Shown here: positions 56,823 to 64,000 of the stretch, in pieces
Layout of the letters: each line of letters opens with the position of its first letter
Numbering within the stretch: position 1 is the stretch's first letter
Assembly (NCBI GenBank): GCA_961205875.1
Contig: OY540820.1
Coordinates: 10,044,001-10,108,000 of the forward strand
From: Sialis fuliginosa
Taxonomy: Eukaryota; Arthropoda; Insecta; Megaloptera; Sialidae
Reading direction: 5' to 3'
DNA length: 64,000 bases
Notes under the pieces: model-generated
The model's database searches: none
What the model saw: the letters and a program-made list of their open reading frames with translations, nothing else
Told to the model about the DNA's origin: nothing
Program-made: the position numbers and the translations under genes

Positions 56823-58160
56823 GTGAGTAAGAATTTTAACTGTAATTGAAGAGGGATAATTTTATTTTGATTGTTTATAAAGATAATTGGACTTTTATTT
56901 TTCTTATATCATGCTTTGCTATAATTTAAGATTCTTTTTACATTAAAAAATTGAGGTAAAGAATCATTTTTTTTATTAATTTGACTGAAATAAACAAAAA
57001 AAGAAGATACATTTTATACATTTTTTTTAAACTGTCATTTGTGCTACGGAACGTAAAACAGTGTTTTAAAAATAATTCGAAAAATTTAAAAACTCAAGTG
57101 TAAACATCCGCTTCCAGTTGTAAGATCGTTCTCAAAAATAGAATGACTTCTTCCGAGAAGAAAATTAAAATTTTGACAGACAGACACACATACATCATGG
57201 CGAAAATAATCAAACTTGATTCAGGAAAGGTCCAATAATGGCCATTCTCTCTGGAACAAACTTTTACCGGATTTTCAAAAAGTGGCCATCTTAGATTTTA
57301 TATATACTTTGAATGGTGAATTTGTAGGTTACATTATGACACAATAATGATAAAAAATACCACATATACTCTTAGGGAAAAATATCATTTTTATAAAAAA
57401 AATCAAAAAAATAAATATATTTTTTGACTTTGATGAGCAATAACTCTGAACTGGAAACACAGCTAGCAATAACGCTAATACTGAAAAATATGTTAGTTAA
57501 TTACCTATGAAACTGACTCATTGTGGTTGCTCTAGTTACATTACTTTGAGAATTATAAGATAATATCTATTTGTAAATACTACTCAGAAGGAAGTTTTTA
57601 AACACCCTATAGCTTGAAGTGTGTTGAAAATAGACCCCCTTGCCCGTACAATTTTTTACTCACAATGAGCCAAGGAATCAGCTCTTAAAATATCTGTATC
57701 CCAAACAGAACCATCCTGTATATAACAGTATGAATTTAGAACTTAGATCAATTTTTAATATTGCTTATTAACGTTAAATAAGTTAAATTAAAATCTAAAT
57801 ATGTTTGTTACAGTACATCCAATAGCCGCATGGACCGGAGTGGCAGGACTGATTGCACTGAAAATAAAAGTAACAGTTGTAGTGATAACAGTTGTGGCAA
57901 CACTGTTTTTCGTCAAGATGTTCATCGGAATCAATTTCTCGAGATTTTTATGGGGCAGCACTTGTAAATCGGAAATTATCGAAACCTCCCCACCGGCATA
58001 CCACTATTCCGAATACGGCCCCCCATCCTACCACGACTTCGATCACGTGCCTTCCTACAAAGAAATCGACACTTACGGACCGCCGAAAGATAGTAGCAGA
58101 AGAAAATACACGCTTTATAGTACCAACATAAAAACTAATCAAGATTTAAAAGGGGTCTAA
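56684..58160 (+). CDS. Small signal-peptide/membrane protein with tandem PPxY motifs, two exons, 161 aa
   Basis: Exon 1 is 56684-56822 (46 codons plus one base, donor T|GTGAGT) and exon 2 is 57814-58160 (acceptor TTACAG|TAC, stop TAA at 58158). Residues 1-23 (MVSPKAIATISLLCIFFVMI, then ESA) look like a signal peptide. Residues 34-41, RRKKRRRR, could be a furin-type site. Residues 53-88 are hydrophobic with three Lys (TGVAGLIALKIKVTVVVITV...), a probable membrane segment. The tail has PPAY (106-109), PPSY (116-119) and VPSY (125-128), ligands for WW domains such as Nedd4 E3 ligases, and many Tyr. I do not recognise the family; it is perhaps insect-specific. Commissureless-like or Ndfip-like adaptors and Osiris-like proteins are loose analogies only. 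ATG context AAAATGG. A TATAAC box at 56591 is a weak promoter candidate. Confidence 0.85.
57814..58160 (+). CDS. Exon 2 of the PPxY protein gene
   Basis: Encodes the membrane segment and PPxY tail. An in-frame ATG at 57801 lies in the intron side of the acceptor and is not the start. GC content is clearly above the flanks from 57960 to 58090, which supports selection on coding. Confidence 0.9.
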
Positions 58161-58534
58161 ATGTGTTTTTCTTCGAATCGAAACCTTGAAAGTTTTTGTT
58201 TATGGCTTTATTTGAAACATAAAGAAGACGTTAAAACGAAAATAATGTTCTTCGCGAGTCAATTTAGTTATATGGTAATTAAGTGAAAGACTTTGGCGTT
58301 ATGAAGATATGAATGTTATTGTTTAGAGCTTATTTATTCTAATTAACTTATTTATTTAACATGGAATCCATTTCAGTTTGTATTATATTTTATTATTTAT
58401 TTGAATAAGTTGCTTTTTGTTCTGCTTATAATAAGAAAAAACTGTGTATACAAGAAAATTATTATGTAATCTAAACAAAAAAATAATTAATGAAGTGTTC
58501 TTAGACTTGTTGAATTAATATGATACAAAGTACA

Positions 58535-58540
58535 AATAAA
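58535..58540 (+). promoter_or_regulatory. Polyadenylation signal for the PPxY gene
   Basis: AATAAA about 375 nt after the stop codon, followed by a T-rich stretch at 58548-58575. Reasonable 3' UTR end. Confidence 0.55.
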
Positions 58541-58638
58541 AAAATGTATATTTTTTATCTTAGTTATTTTTTTTTAATTGTCAAGTGCGAAACGAACTGT
58601 ACTGTATAGTTTTTCAATTTATTCGATTATGTTATAAT

Positions 58639-59014
58639 TAGAGGTGTACCGGAATTCCGGCCGGAACTCACGATGTAGATTTAAAGTGAATATTTTAACG
58701 TCACTAACTATTATATTATTATTATTTTTATATTATATTATTATTAACACTATAAATTCAATTACATTCGATCGAAAAGAACGTATGCTATACAAATAAT
58801 TTAACGAAATTATAGCTATACAAATAGTTTTACAAAGCTGTAAAAATTAAGAAATATTTAGAAAACACTATTTTTATAATTTAAAGTATTTTCTTACAGA
58901 AATACTATATAGAACAATTATATTAATTTTAAATAATAATCTATGTATTTATATTTAAAATATAATAGTAGTGACGTCAGACGTAATTCCGGCCGAAATT
59001 CTAGTACACCTCTA
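58639..59014 (+). mobile_element. MITE with TAGAGGTGTACCGGAATTCC ends, 376 bp
   Basis: TAGAGGTGTACCGGAATTCC at the left, TTCTAGTACACCTCTA at the right; the inner part is CCGGCCGG / CCGGCCGAAATT. AT-rich core with no ORF. Same family and orientation as 55985-56320. Confidence 0.8.
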
Positions 59015-62000
59015 GTTATAATCATTTTCGAATATATAGGGACAAAATATGTTTATGGCTTGTTTACATACATTTCTTGAATTGTCAGCTTGAATTTGAT
59101 ACCCAACTCACCGAGATTTATTTTTATAACTCCGGTCTACATATTATAAGTCCACTATTTACTGTAATTATGCTAAATCTCAGGATTCTAGGTAGTTAGA
59201 TGGCTATACAGACAGTAAACCTTTTTTACAGATTTCTTTACGAAACATTAAAAGTAATACCGACTTTGTGTGAAAAAATACGAACCGGTTTTTATACACA
59301 AACCGATCACGTTTTTTGTTACCACTATTAAAAAATCATGTTTATACTAAAGAAAATCCAGATCAAGAGAAAATGTCAAAAAAGTTAAATTACCTAAATA
59401 TCACCAACTGTCCCAGAGTAGCTTCGTATATATACATGACAACTGTTAATTTATTTCCGTTTTTACAGTAATCTTCTCTGCTGCGTTGCTTCTGCTACTC
59501 CTCCCCCCCCCTTTGAAAAAAACAACCCCCACCGCCTCCATGTGTCATGTTACGGAAAATATTAACGCCGTGGAAAAATATATCTGTTATAAAAAAAAAA
59601 AACTGCTCGCAAATTAAACAGATGCATGCCCGATTTCGCGTGGGATAGACTCGAAAATTTATACGGTTTTTCTCCTTTTTGATTGCGCATTCATTATGTT
59701 TTTTAATAATGCTACTTTTTTCCCATCAGATCTGTGTTAGCTTTTCCATTTCATTTTCCGTATTTTATACTGAAATTTCTGTTATTTTTTAAATTAACCG
59801 GTTTATTTCGTTATCAAATGTAATTTTTTTATTATAAATAATGCTATAGTATTATAAGAATGTTTTCTCTAAATTTTCAATTTAAATTTCATATATGGTT
59901 TAAGATTCAATAACTTATTGTGAGTGACCCAAAATTACTACTCTTTACTTGAGAATTTTGTGGCAAATATAGACTTAAAATATCGGTATGGAGAACCATA
60001 CATGACTTCCATGTTCTTTCTATCTTTTTAAATAATTTTTAAATATACATTTTTTTAAATATTTTATTTATATAACCTACTACTATGAATATACATATCG
60101 TAATACATTAAAAAAACATAAATACTTACAACGGTTACAGCTCTTTTTGCCATTTGTATATAAATATTAGTTTTCTAATGTCAAAAACATAATTCACATT
60201 CGTAGAAAAACTAATTTGACAATTTGAATTTAGGTGCATTTGTTTCCAAGGCAACATGAATTAATGACATATTAGTATTTAAAATTCAAATTTTAAGTGT
60301 GTTTTTCACCCCTTTAATGGCTTTTTAGGCACGTACAAATAATAAATGTCCCTTAGATTCAATTGAATTGCAAATGTACCAAATCTTATCAAAATTAGTG
60401 AGATAATACTCGCAATATTCACTTTTTAGACGAAAAAAGTTACAAAATTTCGAATATTTCTAAAACCCCTAATCCGATTAGCACCAAAATCAATAGGTCT
60501 GGAGTACTCACTGAGACAAACATTTTCCCCAAAAATAATTCAGATCGGTGCATTTTTACAGTAGTTATCGTGAACGAAAGAAAATTCTACATCCGCACAG
60601 ACACACAGACACACGGACACACAGACACACAGCCACACGCACAGCCGCCATGCGGAAATTAACTTTTCTTTAAGTTTTGAAGTTAGTACAATCAGAATCT
60701 GTCATTATCTCGGACACGATTTTTCGATGGTATTACAATACTTCCATTTCTTTCAGAACATGGAAGTAAAAACAACCTGTATCTACAGACAAAATAAGCG
60801 GGTAAAATGGTGTATCTAGTAAAGCTTACTGATACTTTGGGAAAATAATTTTCTTAATGTTTCCCTCAATACGACAAAAAATAAATAAATTAATCACTTA
60901 ACTTCACCATTTATTTATGTTCAATTTGCATAAGCGACTTTAGAGAAAGATAACATTAACAATTTCCAAGCGGTAAAATAAATTTCTCGTGTTGCTACTA
61001 TAAGTAAACTCGAGACACATCTGTAGTTATCCAAACCGGAAGCTCTGGAAATAGGGTCGATGATATTTACGTACAATTAGATACCGACATTAATCAACCC
61101 AACACGAAGATTTTTGTTTCAAATTAAATTACAACCTGTAAGTTATTTCTGTGTGCAACAGTACAATTTGTAAAGTGTGGAAATGAATTCCAGTGTCGGT
61201 CGGATATAATTTTCATTTTGTAGTGAGCGATGAAACAAAATACTATTGAAAAATTAGTAAAAAATAATTTTCACAAAAATAGAATAAAATGAGTATTTAA
61301 GGGTTATATGGACGGACAATCAGATACAAAAGTAGCTAAATTTTGAAATATACAAATATCTGCGTTATAAATATCGTAATAGATGTTATAAATAATACAA
61401 ATCATAACTAGAGTCGTTAACTTACATATATGAAGCTAATTTTTCCTCTCCAATGACTATATTGTTAAATTTATACAAATTCTAATAAAGATAGTTTATT
61501 ATTTTGACACTGACTATACGGCAAATTGAACCTAACAAAAATATATTTTAAACATAATTTACGTTATTTATAGCTGCAAATTAATAAATATAGTTTATAT
61601 AATTATTAAAAATACGCAATCCTGTGTTGTAAATATAACAATTATTGTTATTTATCATTATTAACATAAATATTTCACATTCTAATTATCAGTTTTCACA
61701 ACGCTATTGTCATTTTCAGGTTGGTAAATATTGCTGTCAAACACTAATAGAATATCTTGATATTTTATTATTTATGCACTTTTAATTGCACTATGTACTA
61801 AATTTTTCTTTAATTCTCTATAAGAAACATAATATATGACCTAATTATAAAAAACAAAGATCTTTTATAATCGTTTTTCCAAAAAATACTTTGTTTACAT
61901 TGTTATCAAATTTACATGCATAACAATCGTAGAGCGGGAAATTTAAAATTTTGTTGTATTATAATTTATTTCTCGGAAACAGTTTAGTGAAAACATATGA

Positions 62001-62352
62001 TATTTTGCATAATTGTTCAACTAATCAAATACTACACTCCCTCAAAAAATTAGAAAATCGGTAGCATTTTATCAATGTGTTTTACCTAAAAATGCCGAAA
62101 AATATCAGTTTAAGAACACATGTTAAATTTAAATCAATATAATTCTTAAACGGCTTAGTGAATCAATTTAATATTTTTTCTATTACCAACCAATTTTCAT
62201 GTATTTGGTAGCATTTTGAAATACATCCAATACATCCTTAATCAATCATCAAGTTTTGAGGCTTCCGCGGTGATCAGGGCTCTGAAGATGTCCACTGCAA
62301 TGTGTGATGAAACGTTCACACCCAGAAGTCAAGATCTATACGAGGGTTGCTA
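59015..62352. other. Intergenic AT-rich DNA, no gene seen
   Basis: Apart from the solo arm at 59981-60772, nothing is recognisable. A poly-C run lies near 59503. Open frames are short and AT-rich. Confidence 0.7.
59981..60772. mobile_element. Solo arm of the ACTTCCAT fold-back element, 792 bp
   Basis: Matches the right arm 40232-41003 end to end, from ATATCGGTATGGAGAACCAT to CAGAACATGGAAGTAAAAAC, with a longer ACACAGACACAC run (60597-60640). Being a complete unit without a partner, it shows that the arm can exist alone. Confidence 0.8.
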
Positions 62353-62933
62353 TTTATATTTCTGGCCTTGGTAACATTGAGTGTTGCCAGGTGCCATCTG
62401 TCGTTTTCATTGGAAACTAGACATTATTGAATATAACCTTCTTCAGAACATTTTGTAAATTGAGCGCGATTTGTGTTGTTTACAGTTACTTGAAAAAGTC
62501 ATCTCGGGCAAAAAAATGGAATTAACTCGTGAACATTTTTGTACGATGTTCGCTCCAGGACGAATTTCGTGAAGGTGGTCCAAAATCGGTTGTTGTATCA
62601 GAAAACATCGATGCTGTGCGTGAACTGATATAGCAAGACCGTCATGTGACATACCGTGAGATTGAGTCATCTTTGGGCGTTAGTATGGCAAGCATCAATA
62701 AGATATTGCATGATCATTTCGCCGTAAAAAATATTTGTTCGCGTTGAATCCCGCATAATCTGACAAACGCTCATAAGAAGGCTTACCTCAATCGGAGTGG
62801 AAAAAGTGCTTCCAAAATTGGTTTAAACGCATACAAAAGTGTATTGATCTTCATGGAGAATATTTTGAAAAAACAATAAAACCAATTTCGATCATCAATA
62901 TTCGTTTTTTCATTATTAGGCCAGAAATATAAA
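62353..62933 (+). mobile_element. mariner element with internal deletion
   Basis: Terminal inverted repeats TTTATATTTCTGGCCT (62353-62368) and AGGCCAGAAATATAAA (62918-62933). In between are recognisable mariner transposase pieces: MELTREHF near the start (62517), then an S/DEFREG-like and NIDAVRELI, DRHVTYREIE, LGVSMASINKIL series with stops and frame changes, and after a large deletion the C-terminal WFKRIQKCIDLHGEYFEKQ before TAA. The catalytic DDD region is missing, so it is dead. The left flank CGAGGGTTGC suggests the full left end reaches about 62341; the matching right extension is not seen. Confidence 0.85.
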
Positions 62934-64000
62934 CACATATTTTATATAGTATCAATAAAAAGTAATATAATTATGTTTTTTTTAATCTAACCCCGCTACT
63001 GATGCGGATGAGATCTATCTCCGTGACATTGTTAATAAGAAACGGAAACGTACGTCGTGTATCGTTTATTTAGTCGCTACAGTTATTCGAAAAGAAAACG
63101 TTGGAAAACACAGCGCTAGAGTCAACTTATTTACTGTTGACGCCCGTAACTATAAATCTAAATTAACGCTAATGAACAAGATAGCGACGAGAAATAGGCG
63201 TCTTGCGTCTGCTCATTTTCTATTTCCTTTTTTCATACCGTTTATTGCAAATGTTGCAAACGACACGCCTTATAACTAAATTATCATTCCAGACATTCCA
63301 TGTTTTTATCGAAGTGAGAAAATTGATTTATATTATTTTTTAGTTGGTCCTAAACTGAAATCGATATTTTCAATTTGACACTTATCTAAATTATATACGA
63401 AATCATTAAATCTTTTAACAAAATTAATTATAGTGACATCTTTTAGACATTATGATAATATATATCCGAAGATTCGAAACCCGTGTTATTTGATTAATAT
63501 TCCAGGAAAGGAAATGGATTTTCACAAAAACCAATAAACTTTTTTAGGAAAAAGTTACTTGTTTTGAAAAATATTAATTAAATATTACTGTTATTCAACA
63601 AAAACGTAAATTTTCATAACAAAGAATATTTTAATACATTCTAAATATTAATCTTAATTTTAAAGACCTCTTATTAAAAAATTAAAAATAAAACCCGCAT
63701 AATATAATTAGAAGTACGTTTTTACTTTGAAAGGAAAATACATTTTTTTTTGCAGAAACTGAAGAGAAATAACAAAACACCTGTGAAGTAATTTATAGAA
63801 AATAATTTTCTACATTATTACACACACAGCTTGAGGCTTGGGTTTTTTGTTGGCTTACGTTATATTCGTGGTTCTCTCTGCATAATTATATAATAAAGTA
63901 CACAAGGAAGTTCAAATATATTTTTAATTTATATTAAAAATTAAACGTAATGGTAAAAAATGAGAAATAAGTACCATATCTTTTCTGGGCGAGTCTAGAC
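62934..64000. other. Right-edge intergenic sequence
   Basis: 63000-63250 is noticeably less AT-rich than its surroundings, but no frame, splice pattern or repeat was recognised. The rest is AT-rich with nothing to name. Confidence 0.6.

Noticed and set aside
57801-57813. ATG at 57801 as the start of the PPxY protein
   Set aside because: It lies before a clear acceptor (TTACAG at 57808-57813), and exon 1 at 56684 supplies a signal peptide and a matching phase.

Overview
This is animal nuclear DNA, almost certainly from an insect. It is strongly AT-rich, consists mostly of intron and intergenic DNA, and is full of short non-autonomous DNA transposons (MITEs). The order of insect cannot be fixed from the sequence. 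No bacterial, viral or organellar gene was seen, and no reverse transcriptase or other long transposon ORF. Most open frames over 60 codons are chance frames.

Two genes are supported. (1) On the minus strand, from about 45.5 kb down past the left edge, lies the Rbfox/A2BP1 (Fox-1) RNA-binding splicing factor. Five coding exons are visible in transcription order: 45146-45493, 19766-20044, 16759-16812, 6352-6444 and 1367-1418. They encode an Ala/Gly/Pro/Gln-rich N-terminal region, the whole RRM and the start of the C-terminal region. Phases agree at every junction, and the 54-nt and 93-nt RRM exons have the same sizes as in vertebrate Rbfox genes. The 3' end lies off the window to the left, and 5' non-coding or alternative first exons probably lie to the right. 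(2) On the plus strand, 56684-58160, is a two-exon gene for a 161-residue protein. It has a signal peptide, a basic RRKKRRRR stretch, a hydrophobic membrane-type segment and a cytoplasm-like tail with tandem PPxY motifs. I do not recognise the family.

The most interesting signal is regulatory. The 93-nt Rbfox exon, which carries RNP1 of the RRM, has UGCAUG, the binding site of Rbfox itself, across both splice sites: 3 nt before the exon and at intron positions +4 to +9. A third copy lies 24 nt into the upstream intron. This is the expected layout for negative autoregulation by skipping the RRM exon.

The rest is a well-preserved cemetery of DNA transposon derivatives, many with clear ends. 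They include at least six near-full and several partial copies of a ~520-bp family ending TAAGGTACTGGCACCAGT, and TA-flanked palindromic elements ending CAG...CTG at 20191, 41198, 42040 and 48076. Two hAT-like elements have 8-bp target duplications (14311-14596 and 49190-49454). There is a piggyBac-like element in TTAA (32626-33135), an internally deleted mariner (62353-62933), and a 2.1-kb element with ~700-bp inverted arms (38915-41003) plus solo arms elsewhere. A five-copy ~180-bp tandem array lies at 52221-53130. Several elements are nested or lie within tens to a few hundred bases of Rbfox splice sites.
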